In this document: in pieces, positions 14,348 through 26,903 of the stretch
Layout: each line of letters begins with the position of its first letter
How positions within the stretch are numbered: the stretch's first letter is position 1
From: Bradysia coprophila
Lineage: Eukaryota; Arthropoda; Insecta; Diptera; Sciaridae
Assembly: GCF_014529535.1 (NCBI RefSeq)
Contig: NW_023503307.1
Location: forward strand, 1,791,739 to 1,855,738
Direction: 5' to 3'
Length of the DNA: 64,000 nucleotides
Program-made: the position numbers and the translations under genes
The notes under the pieces: model-generated
The model's input: the letters and a program-made list of their open reading frames with translations, nothing else
Databases searched by the model: none
What the model was told of the DNA's origin: nothing

Positions 14348-14455
14348 GCACTCTGTTCAAATGATCATTTTGACGAGTGGGTGATTGTGATCCTAAGCTG
14401 AAGGCGCGGATCATGATCCCACTCGTCAAAATGAAAATTTGACTAGAGGTGCGTA
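14348..14455. repeat. Small inverted-repeat element with CATTTTGACGAGTGGG core
   Basis: CATTTTGACGAGTGGG (14366-14381) pairs perfectly with CCCACTCGTCAAAATG (14418-14433). Pairing continues outward imperfectly to GCACTCTGTTCAAA on the left and TTTGACTAGAGGTGC on the right. Related single ends occur near 15554 (ACTCGTCAAAATAAA) and 60873 (CCCACTCGTCAAAATAAA), so this is a dispersed family. Confidence 0.7.
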
Positions 14456-15296
14456 GTACATTTTATGTGTCGATGCAACGATAAACACAAACTCCCTCTC
14501 CGAGTTGATGCATAATGTTCGTTTTAGCACACACAGAAATATAAAATAATATATTTCTAATAGGTTACAAAGTAGGATAACTCAAAATTTGTCAAAGTAA
14601 GTATTAGTACATTAATAAACAAGGGAAGTAATTCTCCATCCTGTATCCACATGAGTAAAATTATCAGCCCGAGGTACTTTTACTCATCGTGATACCAGAT
14701 AACAAATTAATTTCCGTGTATTCATTGTGTTGGGTTTTACCTTACGAGCGCCGTAAAGGGTCGGAAGAGCCGAAATTTCCGAAATTAAAGACGGCAAAAC
14801 CACGACAAGTCTGGTAACTAACGACTGAATTGGATAAATCTTTTTGTTCGATGTAGCGTAGTTTGAGGATGGACCATATTAAAATTTAGGCTCGGGAGTT
14901 ATTTACGTTTTGAGCTGAAAAGTCAATGGCCATGACACATGATTCGCCGCTGTGGTGAGACCAATGTAGTTATGAAACACAAATTTGCAAAAGAGAATGG
15001 AAATTGTGCACGAATCGGATGGAGATTGAAACGCCGTCGTTATGTTCCTTTTGATCCTGCAGAAAGAATGAGTGATTGCCTTTCTTTACTTATTTTATTA
15101 CTCCACTTTACACACACCCCAAAAATTTATTTTTTTAAGAAATCTTACATAAAAAGGTATAAAACGAAAAAAGGGAATGCTGTGAGCTCCTAAATCAATG
15201 TTCATGTTTTCCCTAGTGATGGAATAAACCACTTTCGACCCTTGGAAAAACAAAATCATGTAATAGTTATTTACATGCGTCGAAAATCGTAATTTT

Positions 15297-15513
15297 CATG
15301 TTCCAAGCACTACTTTCGAAGACTTCAGCATGTAAAATCCATTATATAACTCGGGATAAAAATGAAAGGCCTAGCCTCGGATCAACAAAATTCACACTAA
15401 AGCTCTACTTTTTATCTTTTTATCCATCCATAGTCATGTAAAATACTATTACGTGCTGCATGTTTCAAGCACTTCTTTCGACGTCTTCAGCATGTAAAAT
15501 CCATTACATAACT
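15297..15513. repeat. Pair of ~56-bp direct repeats
   Basis: A segment at 15297-15354 and another at 15459-15513 share CAAGCACT, TTTCGA, TCTTCAGC (or CTTCAGC) and CATGTAAAATCCATTA in the same order, with scattered changes. The intervening sequence holds another CATGTAAAAT word. This looks like a partial tandem duplication of non-coding sequence. Confidence 0.6.
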
Positions 15514-15648
15514 TAGGCTCGGAGAGGGATTTTGGGTTTATCTTTCCATCGACACTCGTCAAAATAAACATCTGAACACAGGTACATGATATGTAGGTAG
15601 GATATGTGGGATATGGGTCCTAGGTATGAAATAGTTATTTCTGTACTT

Positions 15649-15718
15649 GGTTTGGACGATGTATTTAAGCTATTTTCGCGAGTTGAAGCGAAAATAGCTT
15701 AAATACATCGTCCAAACC
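15649..15718. repeat. Perfect 31-bp-stem hairpin
   Basis: Arms at 15649-15679 (GGTTTGGACGATG...) and 15688-15718 are exact reverse complements, with an 8-nt loop, GAGTTGAA. The flanks still share GTAC words (GTACTT on the left, GAGTAC on the right). It may be a recent palindromic insertion or a small-RNA-like hairpin; sequence alone does not decide. Confidence 0.8.
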
Positions 15719-16889
15719 TGAGTACTTGCAGAGTACTTGCTGAAAAAATGCAGAGGGAAAAAATCGAGAGAAAATTTCCAAAATTGACCTCGATTTTGGC
15801 CTCAAAGTCATGAATTGTGTTTAAGAAAAATACGTCACTTATACCTTAGGTTCTTCTCAGGATTAAATTTACCATTACTGCTTCTTGGATTACATAAAAA
15901 ATCTAAAACACAACTGACAAATGTACAAATCATTCAAATGCCTACCAGTCGACCTTCTCCATTCATGTAGTCAATACATTAAATGTTGATTCATAATGCT
16001 ACATTTTCATAATGAATGTGTGGTAATTACTTTTCTATACTATAACGTTTAAATAGATACATTTTTATTAGTTTGGTTTTCTATCAGATGTACGTGTTAA
16101 AATTGCTTCAATCAGGTAGGTCATTATGTAAAGAAGACATTTTTGCAAAATTCAAGATAGTTCAGATAAGAGATGCATTTAGTTACACGTAACTGAATGA
16201 TGTAAATTATTTGTCTTATCGGAACATGTTAAGTGTTGTTTATAAATAAAATCGTTGTTCATAATCATAAAGATACGTAAAATTATTAAATATTATTCGG
16301 ATGAATAGTTCAACACCGACTAGTGCCACTTCTCACATTGTTTTGACAATTGTCTCATTTACCTGAAAAAAATACTACAATTGACAATTCCTTCACTGTC
16401 GGGCATGGTAACGTTTACCGCGTTTTTTCAATAAAGTCATGAGCTTCCACTTGCATATCAAAAGTTGGATTTAAAAGACTCCTGATGAAAATATTGTTCT
16501 GATGATGCACTTCACTCGTGAATATACTCAGGCACCGTAGACACTTAAATCAATAAAGAATACTGCGGTTACATCCTCTTCAATGTTTCCATTAGTTGTC
16601 CTGAACTTTGATTCTCATTCTCATCTTTAACTTCGTTATTATGGCAGGTTTTCATATCGCGATACGTGTTTAGAAGGTAAATATACATTTAATTCCGCAT
16701 CGTTTCCATCGGAAATTTTCTTTGTGTTAGTAGCCCTAATCTTTTACTTAAATTATTGAATTCTTTTTCTTTCCAATTTCTGTCACTGACGCTCCAGTCA
16801 CAGCTCTTCTCGTATACTATGAGGTCCATGATGTTTGTAAATGTTAAATGATTTCAAACAAAAATTTAAAAAAAAAACAGTTTTCGTTA

Positions 16890-19800
16890 TCAAACGTAAT
16901 CAACCATTCCCTTTATTATCTCAAACGTTTCTTTAGCTGTTGAATCAATATTAGATGGTGGCAACAAAAATCCATGAGTTCCACTATCCCTAAGTTCCAG
17001 AGCGTAACTGTATTTAATACCAAGATCGTACATTGTATACAAGTCTGACGAGCCCGACCTCGCATACATCATCTCGTTGGTATTATCGACAACGTATCGC
17101 GTTGAGCTGCCACTACCTCGAAGTGCTTCAAGGGCTACTTGTGCCATCTCAAGTAAATCGTCCGATTTGATCGAATTGTAGGAAGCATTTGCTCGGCTCG
17201 GATAGGATATTATTTGACCATAAGAATGTAGGCTCAGGTATAACTGTGTCAGAATGGAAATTTAATAAAATTGCTATCGATTATCGCTGAATGGAAAGCC
17301 TTTACCTTAATATTTTTCTTCTGTTCTTCCAGAAATTTAGACAAAGCCTTTGTTTCGGGCTCAGAAAATGCGTTTGGTCCGGCGTAAAATTCACTGCATT
17401 CCGACTTCGAAGAGCCCTTTTCATTCCAATTATGATTCCAATTTCGATTCAAGTCGGTTCCATAACAAATGCCTTCCTTCTCTTTCTGTTCTCTACGCAG
17501 CCAATTGAATCTAATACAAAAAACAGAAGTTGATGCACATTCAGTTCAAGACATTAAGCTGTATACTAACGCATTGGACAACAATGAAGATTCTTCTCTA
17601 TGTTTTGACCTGGTCTTCCGCCATAATCGATCGAATTGATGGCTGTATTCATAACCATCTGGGTTCAGAACTGGCATAATATACCAGTCGACAGAGCGAA
17701 TTGTTTCTCCAAGTGCATCTAGCGAAAAGAAAGGTTAATAACCAATTCTAACTAGCGTAAGGATTATAAGACTACCGCTACTGTTTAAACCATTAACCAG
17801 TTTGTCAAGTATCCATGTGGCCACTGCTGGTGTTATCCATTCACTATGTTCAGATTTTATCGTTAATCTCCATAATAATTGTGTCATTGCTTAACTTACC
17901 GTGCATGCGTTCCTGACTCAATGAAGACACTGTGTCTGCTTGTCTTCTTTTTCTTCTTTTCATTACTCTTCGATTTCCAACTATTACTGTTACGAGGACC
18001 AGATACCTACAAGTTTATAATGAGTACGTGCCGGGCCCATCCCATTGAAGAACAAAGCCTTAAACTTTTGCTCACCTTAGCCACGATCAGTGGACGTCCC
18101 TCAAATGATTTGCCAATGTGAATTAATTCCACGGAGCTGGGATATTTTCGTTGCAAAAATTCTAAAAATTTGACGATGTCTTTGTAACGATGATATCGAT
18201 ACCAAGACATTGGATGCTCCTGGGTAATTTCAATTTCCAGTTTTTCTCTACGTGACATCGGTGGATTTTCAAATCGAATGGCTTTCCCTAGATCCCATAA
18301 AATGACCTCGTGCGGAATTTCTTCATAATTCAGTGACACCTTAACGTCAGCCATCAAATTTGGTGGCACAACAACGTCTGTTGGTCCTCTATAAGGCAAT
18401 TTTGTTTTCGATCATTAAATGGAAATTTTATTTAGATTTAGGGCTCGGAAGAGGTCAGGTCAACCTGAGCTTTATCTGAATTTCCTTCAGACCTGATCTG
18501 ACTTACTGACCTATCCCAAAGCCTTATTACCTTGGAAACGTTTTACGAAAAGAAATTCTTTTCCGAATTGATTTACCTTAATGTAGGACCTTTCCACCAC
18601 TGCAATTTAACACCTTCCGGTGTGGTTCGGTAATCTTCTAAGAATTTGACTTGATCCGCTGATTCAGGCATCAAACGCCACAATTGATAGTTGTCGTAGG
18701 ATACCCTCTGTGGTGCGGATGGTGTGTTATTTATTGGCTTATTCATTAGTAAGTGGCTTGCCATAATTCCCAACCAATTATGTGGCTTATACATAGGATT
18801 GTCCACCGTTAAAAACGGTCGCTTTGTCGTTGTCGTCGTCGGAGTTGTTGTTGTTGCCTGAGAGCTTGACTCTTCACTTCCAAAAAGACCGAATAACCAT
18901 CCTTTTTCAAAGAATCCATCAAAATTATCACACAAAAAACTTGGTCGAAATCAGTGAACATGAACATAATATTAGGTGGGTATGGCCGTATCAATCATAC
19001 AAATGAGAGAACAAAATTTATAGCTAAAATAACAGGCGTCGTCACAATTTCTCTAACGGCGATTTTAGATCTAAAAATGTACATTTTTTTCCTCAACACT
19101 GCCATACCCTTACCCTATTCATATAACGTTCACTGGTAAATTTTATGTGATAAGGTTCTCTTTAATCGATAAAAGACTGGTGCCTTTGACCCCAATTAAA
19201 AACTTACTTGACTTGGACTATTACCTGAATTATTTTGATTAGTAGCAGTACTGTCCGTTGAGGATTCAACGTTCTCGTTGCTATTCCCGAACCAATTCCA
19301 GTAGTCATTGCTGGCGTCAGTTATAACTGGAGTCGCAGTTGTTACTTCATTTGAACCGAAAAATGGATAATACCATGAATCGCCTCCATTTCCTTCTGGA
19401 CCGTCGATTCCATTATAATCGTTGTAGTCACTGAAAATTTGCTTCGGATTTTTGGGATTCCTTGTCTCTATTTGTGGAGTGGTACTGCGTTCTTCTCTGT
19501 CAATATTGTTCGAATCCAATTCCTTGCTGCCGCTGCCACCTCGAAAATAAGTACCGATAGATGGAATATAGCCGCTTATCGAGGGCAACTTGCCCATTGA
19601 TGGAACATATTTATTTACTGATGAAACCATATTGCCGAAAAAGTCTCCAAACATTCCCATAGATGGCAAATTGTAATCACCGTTGCTATTATTACTATCG
19701 TCATCATCACCATCATCAACGTCATCTTCATAGGATTCACTTTCTAAACTTGGTTCTTTAGAGTTCTTTCTAATTTTCTTTTTTACTTCATTTCGCTTTT

Positions 19801-22494
19801 GTTTTTTAGAATTAATTCTAGTGACTTGAACACTGGCACTGTCATCATTTGTCTGTACACTATTACTATCACTGTCGTCATCTTCATCATCATCATCATC
19901 GTCCTCTTCTCCCAAACTGTCGAAACTCAAGTATGGGAATGAATCTTCGTAGTAGTCATCGTCATCCTCTTCAGAGGACTTGGTAACTTTTTTCTTGACC
20001 GGATAATCTATGCTTTCTGTTGGCTGGGGGCCAACATACTCACTAGTCACATGAATTTTCGTTGTCAAATAATTTTTATTTCGATTATCCTTGTTCACAA
20101 TATCGTTCGGCACCAAAGTTGTTCTTTTTTGGCGATGAAAACTGATTGGTTGCCAGTTATTTATAGGCAACCGATTTGAGTAGTATGGGCTTGGACGTCG
20201 TCGCCTTTTTGGTCGTTGTCTTCGCGATCTGGTTGTTCGATAATAAGGTGTTGTGTAACGATGATGCGGGTAGTCTTCATCGCTACTTCCATCAATAGCT
20301 GACACTGCTACAATTTGATTACTAGGTATGACTTGAACAATTTGAGGAACTTGATTTTGATTATGATTTTGATTATGTGACGTTTGCTGTGTGTTCGTAG
20401 CTTGTCCTCTACGTGCTGGCTGCGTTTCAGTTTTCTTTACAACTTTGGTCACCAACGATTCCTCCATAAAATTGTACACTTTGTCCAACATATTACCGAC
20501 TTCACTGACAATAGGTAAATCGACATACACGTTCTTCACTTTCTTTTTGTTCTTACGTCTATGGGAATTTTGTGTTGGCTGCACAGACACGTAAACTGGT
20601 TGCTGTGTGGTTTGTGTAGTGGAATCCGTAAGTATCACGGCCGTTATTGGCGGTGGAGTTGTAGTAAATAGATTAGGAAATGAGGGAAGATACGTTTGCG
20701 GATTGAATGGATTAAAAGGAATTTGTTTTACATTTACAGGTGCGAATTGCGGGTTTTGATTGGTGTATGGCATTGGTGTAAAGAAAAAATCATCACCCAC
20801 AGGGTTCGTACCTAACGGAATTTTCGTTTTCGTTAGTGGATCCAGTAGATTGCAATCCAACAAAAATTGCAGTTGCAATTGTTTTAAAGCGTTGTTCGGT
20901 CGATTAATGATCGAATCCTGAGACATGGGTAATACGGACTGCTGATAGAATGTTTGATTATTATACCCTACTTGCTGTCCCGTTAGGGTTTGTAGAGGAG
21001 AAAGCGAATTCATCAATTGGGCCGTTTGCTGGTTTGCTACTGGATTTATCGGATATTGACCCACTTCGGAGTTATACGAATTTACTGAACTAGTGGGCGA
21101 AGAAAGTAGTACTGGCTCAGCTAGTTGTTGAGACGCGACTCCATTATAAATGTTTAATGAATTCTCCTTAGTTGGAGTTAAAATAACTGGACTTTGATGC
21201 TGTGACTGATTTTGGAAATATTGTGGAACGACATGCGTTGAAGTCGGATTTGAAGGTGAACTATTCGCAGGTTTATTTTGCTGGATATCTACTTTGTTAG
21301 GAGCATTTCCTAACGATTGTACAATTTGTGATGGCTTTGTCGTAGGAACTTTGACAAACTGTTGTTTGTTGTGTTGGGCAGTTTGAATTGTATGGTTTAG
21401 AGAGGTCGAAGTGGTAGGAACTTTAACGACCTGTTGCTGAGATTGAGGACGTCGCCTTATTGGTTTTCTACCTGGAACACGTACTTTTTGATTGGTAGAT
21501 GTCTGTGCAGGAATTTGGGATATTTTAGGTGGAGGAACTGTATTTCTAACAGACTGTGGAGAAACTGTACTTCTAACAGGCTGAAGAGGAACTGTACTCC
21601 TAACAGGCTGTGGAGTTACTTGATGGTATTTTAAGGGAGGTGCTTGGGCTACGGTAGGACTGGAATTTATAGCATTGTGATATTGAGCTGGTATTTGGTT
21701 AGTATTCGTAGGACCGGCAACTATAATTGGTGGACTTTCGTCATCCTGCTGTTCATGTTTCATACCGTCATTCATGTTATTCAAGTTCATTTCACTCGCC
21801 GGAAAAAATGCATTTGAGTTCATTATCATTAGTGGTTCGGTGTCACCTCCGACGGACGATGGAGTCGTATAAAATTGATTTGGATTCGGAATGGTACTTT
21901 CAATATTTGCTTTTGTTGTAGACAGGTGATTAATGAAATTTTTTATAATAATGCCGTTCAATTCGGGCGCTTCATAATCCGGCGTTGTGGCTGTATTCAT
22001 CTTTTTTGTGGTACGCGACCGAGAGCCCAGATGTCCTTGACGAACAGCATTCTCTAATTTTAATTTCATATTGGGCGGAAGAGTATACGCAATAACTGGT
22101 TTAGCCGTTTCTCCGTTCCAGGCTGTTGAGCCTGGTTTTTGTAAACGATAATTCGATCTATGGACACCGGTTGTTGGGTTAATGGCTGCTAGCATACTGT
22201 ACGGTAGTGGTGAAGTCTAACACAATATCTTAATGAATAAACAGCTCACAACATCGTCTGAAATCACTGTAATCCACTTACCATTGTTGGGTTTATTGTG
22301 CTTTTGTAATATCCAAAGTTTGTTGTATTTTGATTGAAAACGGAATGATCTAAGGATCCACCGGATGATTTATTCATGTAATGGGAAAACACATTGTTTT
22401 TCACAACACCTTTTGCAAATTGAGTATGCACAGAATTCACATAAAACACAAGAATCAGACTCGACCAACAAATTTTTGTAATTTTAAGTTTCAT
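16890..22494 (-). CDS. Secreted M14 zinc carboxypeptidase with giant N-terminal extension
   Basis: Metallocarboxypeptidase, about 1,586 aa, with a layout like fly CG8945. Coding exons: 22282-22494, 19208-22216, about 18577-18939, 18076-18388, 17900-18006, 17776-17843, 17571-17718, 17306-17492, 16890-17243. Exon 1 encodes a signal peptide (MKLKITKICWSSLILVFYVN...). Exon 2 alone is 1,003 codons of P/T/Q/N-rich, probably disordered sequence with K/R clusters and runs of aspartate. Exons 3-4 hold the M14 propeptide (NYQLWRLMPES, VKLQWWKGPT). The peptidase has HAREW split across exons 5/6 (zinc His and Glu), LNPDGYEYS, CYGTDLNRNWNHNW, LHSYGQ (third zinc ligand) and ALELRDSGTHG (catalytic Glu), so it looks active. 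Oddity: the exon 2 donor (CAA, then GTAAGT) is phase 0, but exon 3 read from CCAAG at 18940 is one nucleotide out across a T6 run; the summed length is one over a multiple of three. A later acceptor (CTCTCAG, exon end 18857) keeps frame but loses WLFGLFGSEE, so this junction is unresolved. Confidence 0.9.
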
Positions 22495-22502
22495 TTTTTC
22501 TT

Positions 22503-22816
22503 CACAATTTTCTTTGTATCAACAATAACTTTTTCGAGCATAACAATTGATCATTTTCACTCGACGACTGCAAGATCACTAATGGTAGATTGAACGATAT
22601 TCAAGTCTTAACATTTCCAGAATATTGTCTGTGGGTAATGCCTTTCCAGTAAAAAATTGATTCAAGCATAACTGATGATATATCTGATGATATGTATGAA
22701 TTGTTAACTGGGGCTTTACTTTGTATTCGATTTAAATAAATGTTCTGTGAAAACACCGGTATTATAAAAATACTTAGAATTTTCTAAATTATCGGTTTCA
22801 GTCAAGTCATTTTTTC
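22503..22816. repeat. 314-bp duplicated segment, copy 1 (upstream of the carboxypeptidase)
   Basis: The sequence from CACAATTTTCTTTGTATCAA to about CAAGTCATTTTTT is present again, same orientation, at 28169-28482 with roughly a dozen substitutions and no evident indels. This copy begins 8 bp upstream of the carboxypeptidase ATG, so it spans that gene's 5' UTR and proximal promoter region. Confidence 0.9.
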
Positions 22817-24306
22817 ATCATGAGCTTAAATTTATTTCATCTTTCAAAGTCATATGACTATAGTGAATGACTTATGATTTGTGTAATACGCTAATGGTTC
22901 CAACGTTTCAATTCACTTTTCTCTATCTACCTGGTTAAATGTAACATGCAATTAATTAAAAGATGTGCTTGAAAGGATTAATACATTACATTTTCAACAT
23001 CATGGAGAAATGTATACAACGCAGACACAAGATATGGTATATCCGTATCGTCAAGAACATTAGACACCTATCTTTACTAATTTTCCTCGCGACTAGTCAA
23101 AGAAAATTTTCGCTTAAAAATATAAAGTTGAACTGAACTTCTGGAATTGATCTGCATTGTCAGTAGCATAAAATTTTCGTTTAAATACACAAGACGTACA
23201 CTTAGAATTAATTAGACTCTTTACTCGCGCCAAATGAACTGATATAGGATTTGTGGTGTGTACATAATGTGTGGCGGAAGTTGATATCAAATTTGAAATG
23301 CGTGTACCCTCTGCAGTTGATTGTTTTTACGCTTAAGCAAAATCCATACGTAAACATATAAATAATTACTAGCACTGCGTGATTGTTAAAAATGGTTCAC
23401 GAAGAAAATTTGATCCAGAGTAGTCTAGAAAATTTGGAGCAATAAAAACAACTTTATTGCTTGCCCCATGGGAAAGTTGATTATTACTTAAGAGTTTCTC
23501 CCCCGCAAAAATGATTCATTACACGAAAAATATTCAATCCTTTTGCATGGAGTAGGCAACAAACCAGAATGCATGTAATGCTTCTGTACTCTATTTCAAA
23601 CATATTCCACCATCCCATCTACATAGCATCGTAGATACAGCTTCAAGATGTGTAAACTCTTTGATGATTGAGAACTATGTTGACAATATAAGGTGTGAAG
23701 TTGAATAACCATCACTATGTGTTGTGTGTGTACTGTACATGTAAATAACACTCCAAATACGTTTGTACAAAGTCAAAATTCCATTCCTGTTTGTGCAACA
23801 CACACCGACGACTGGAAGAGAGACTATGATAGATATTGCCGGCGGCAGAAATATGTCATATCTTGAAATAACTTATCTCAGCCGTTGGATATTATAAATT
23901 CATTCATCAACAGTTTTAATGTTATCCAGACAAACGGAATCAGTCAAGAAACCCTCAAAGGGTAAATGTGACGGAAGTCCTCGTGGGTCCCCGCACCACC
24001 TGCGCTACCTGATTCTGATTCTATAAACAATTTCCTTCGTCTATCTTACCTGACGCCACCACCTATCCAAATTTCCCTACCGTTTCGACCGACTAGTTCA
24101 ACTCTATAAAATCACAACGTGTATCATAGGAATAAACAAAGTCTTATGGGACCATCGTCGGGGACGTTGAAGAGTTTTCATCATCAAAATTGTATGTGTT
24201 TTACGGGATACTCGATAGGTAGGACTGGGATAACTCAGGACATTTCAAAAATTTCGCGGTACTCTCGGAAGAACTTAAATTCCCCGTCGCAATTTTTGCT
24301 TTCAAG
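22817..24306. other. Spacer with no recognisable gene
   Basis: It lies between the carboxypeptidase promoter and the broken F-box gene. Sequence is AT-rich. I find no exon, RNA gene or obvious inverted repeat. It probably holds the F-box gene's original promoter, which I cannot mark. Confidence 0.5.
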
Positions 24307-24694
24307 ATGTTACCAGATGTAGAAAATCTGAATTGAATACAAAAGTCCTGTTGCACATCTACAAATGTGTGGACGTCATCGATTGCATAAATCTAGCTGG
24401 AACATACCTTCGACTCAGGGACGTGGCTAAGCTGCACTACCAACGATACACGGCTTTCAATTTGTACAACTTTTTGCTTCTTTTCGGTCGATCAAAGCGA
24501 CACAATCGTATCGGTGCAGTGATAGTCCTGAGATGCATTGGCGCCTCTATTTCGGCGCTTGTGGCTGATTTGGACGAGAATGCGATCGGAGCTGGTGTAG
24601 CCGCATCGATCCGGAAATACTGTCGCAACGTGAAATCGCTTAAAATTGTCGATAGAAATGGCAAGAGGAATCCGTACACGGCATATTCCGAGTG

Positions 24695-26653
24695 CACGCA
24701 AAAAAAAAAGTCGTACGGATAAAACGTACATTTCGACGATGAGACCAATGGTTGAGTTATCAGTACAATGTCCGAATAAAACGTATATTGGAAATTTCGC
24801 TTTTTTTTTAATTTTTCTAGAAATAATGTTACTATATTTCGTCCTTTGCCCACTTTACAGATGTGAGATCGATTACTTTATATAAAACAAAGTGCTGGGT
24901 TTCTCAAACGCGAATGAAAAAAAAAAAAAAAACATTGTCACTGGCGTGAATTGAACTGGGGACCTCTCGATCTTGAGTCAGTGACTTTCGAACTGAGCTA
25001 ACTAGTTGTTGAGTTACGAACAGTTTACTTTGAAGAGTTCTTTTGTTTGTCATTTCCTTTTAAACATAGTAGAAAAAGGATGTAGTTTAGACGCAGTAAA
25101 CTGATCTCATCATAAGAATGCAATTTTGGTGGGTTTCGTTTGTTTCTTTCGTTTTATTGGTTCCACGCGTGTTCCACCACATAGAAGTAGCGTTTGCCTT
25201 TACGCTTCTTCAATTCCACACGTTTGTGAGTGAAACGACACTCTTTACGCTTCTTTTGTTGACAACATGTGGAACGCTGTGGAACAATTAAAATTGTAGA
25301 ATGCTAACCAATTGCAAACTTAAATTGAGTTGAGTTTAGCAACATTCAGGCAAATATTTTCTGATGATTAAACATTAAATTTCAGGCTCCCAAAAGAAGT
25401 CGAGTTTTCAAACTTTAAAAAATAATTATTATTGATAATTTATGAAATTTTCGCCACATGTTCCTTTAAAAATATAATGTACAGTTCATCTAGAACACAT
25501 GATCATAGGATTCTCGGTAGATTTGTAGATTTTATTATGCAATTGTAGCTATAGATCTGTTCCAAGGCCATACGAATTGTCAAATTTCATCCATAGACAA
25601 CAGAACCTAAACAATTGCTCATGAAAAATGAGCTGTCACTATATATACGGGGCCTTAAAATTTCAGCGAAAAGCCAAGGTTATGTCGTCTATGGATGAAA
25701 TCGTCGTGGTTCGGGTTGTCAAAGTTCGCGTTTACAGTTATTTGGAACAAACCTATTGAGCTAGAAAATCTGAGTACTTTTAAGCCAATATAATGACTGG
25801 TGAGACCGAATCCAAATATGTATTCTTGTTCTGAAATTTTCGAGTAAGTTAGAGTTGTTAAGGTCGGATGTTGTTGCAGTAATTATATTTTTTTAGGCTC
25901 CAAGAGATTGAAGGTTTTAATCAAAAATAGATCCGATTTTTTAGCCGCAACGCATCCATTTGTCAAGTCGGAATTCAATCATCACTTTTTTTAGATGTCG
26001 GATTTGGGCTTGTTGATTGGCAATGGCAACTCCGAATCCGATCAGAAACTTGTGAAAGTATAATGGTCTCATCAAAGGCCAGAGTTCAAAATTAAATACG
26101 CGTGATAAAATTAAATAATAGAACTCCATTTCCTACGCATTATAAGAACCTCTTTTTCTTGGATGAACTCTCATGGTTCTACTGGCAAGAAATTGATTTT
26201 CCGCGGTAATATTAAAATGAACGTTAAAATCGCGTTACATCTTTACGTCGAATTTTTTTAAAACATTGGTCGTTTCAAAGCAATCCAACAGCTTAGAAAC
26301 CAAACGAGTAATACGACAATACAACAATTAATTGAAATGAATATTTAAATCGAATTGTTCTTTTAAATAATTTGTGAAACAATTCAGATATAACTTTTGA
26401 CATCAACACCAAACATAATATTATTGTACGTCTTACATGTACACCATCCTACGTCTTAAACGTAAATCATGCTACGGCTAAAACATACATTTCGACGATG
26501 AGACCAATGGTTGAGTTATCAGTACATTTAACGTATTATCTGTACATTTTTCGTTTTATGCGTACATCACTACGTCTAGTACGTAGAATGTACGTCTAAA
26601 ATGTAGATTTTGTACGTCTTGAACGTACATCCGAAATTTCCTTTTTTTGCGTG
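24695..26653. mobile_element. 1,959-bp non-coding DNA element inside the F-box gene
   Basis: Its ends are inverted repeats, CACGCAAAAAAA on the left and TTTTTTTGCGTG on the right, flanked by TG on both sides. Taking out the element and one TG rejoins GAG|TGG|TTT in the host frame. A ~47-bp segment containing CATTTCGACGATGAGACCAA occurs near both ends in direct orientation (24722-24768 and 26480-26526). The right end is rich in TACGTCT/ACGTAC words. Inside are a tRNA-like relic and an inverted repeat around TTTCATCCATAGAC (about 25587) and GTCTATGGATGAAA (about 25687). No transposase is seen, so it is non-autonomous. Confidence 0.8.
24935..25014 (-). repeat. tRNA-like relic inside the large insertion
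   Basis: On the minus strand GTTAGCTCAGTTCGAAAG resembles a tRNA D-arm, followed after about 25 nt by GGTCCCCAGTTCAATTC, resembling a T-arm. The ends do not pair as an acceptor stem, so it is degenerate: a tRNA pseudogene or SINE head carried by the element. Confidence 0.5.
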
Positions 26654-26721
26654 TGGTTTAAAGCTCTGAAATTGGAGAAATTGACAATCCCAGCAGTGGA
26701 CACATTCGTAATGGACCTGTT

Positions 26722-26903
26722 CGCGTGTGGAAATTTTGTTTTCTTCCCGGTAACCGAGTCAAATTTCCCGGTATCTAAAATCGTAAATTTGATTTTTCGC
26801 CACATATTTTTCCCGATTTTTTCGATTTCCCGGTATCTAAAGAATTTTTCTGAAAACTTCCCGGTATCCAGGATACCGTGGATAGCGTGAATTTCCACAC
26901 GCG
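26722..26903. mobile_element. 182-bp MITE with 14-bp TIRs and 8-bp target duplication
   Basis: The ends are CGCGTGTGGAAATT and AATTTCCACACGCG, exact inverted repeats. The flanks carry the direct repeat GACCTGTT (26714-26721 and 26904-26911). Removing the element and one GACCTGTT restores the host reading frame. Inside, CCCGGTATC recurs three times. The 8-bp duplication is the size made by hAT- and P-type transposases; the TIR does not let me choose between them. Confidence 0.92.

Larger units (their letters stand above)
7469..16889. other. Long intergenic spacer without recognisable genes
   Basis: It spans from the transporter start to the stop codon of the carboxypeptidase. It holds the 5' UTR/promoter of the former and 3' UTR of the latter, neither delimited. 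I find no exon with a family match. Hairpin repeats cluster in 13.5-15.7 kb and are listed separately. Parts of 11.2-11.6 kb and 12.2-12.4 kb are more GC-rich (many CGAGG/CCTCG words) and look like old repeat fragments. Confidence 0.6.

Noticed and set aside
24119-24322. Plus-strand 67-codon frame ahead of the F-box gene
   Set aside because: It is in neither frame of the F-box start and shows no relation to the family; taken as chance.
24935-25014. Functional tRNA gene
   Set aside because: D- and T-arm-like words are present but no acceptor stem pairs, and it lies in a transposable element.
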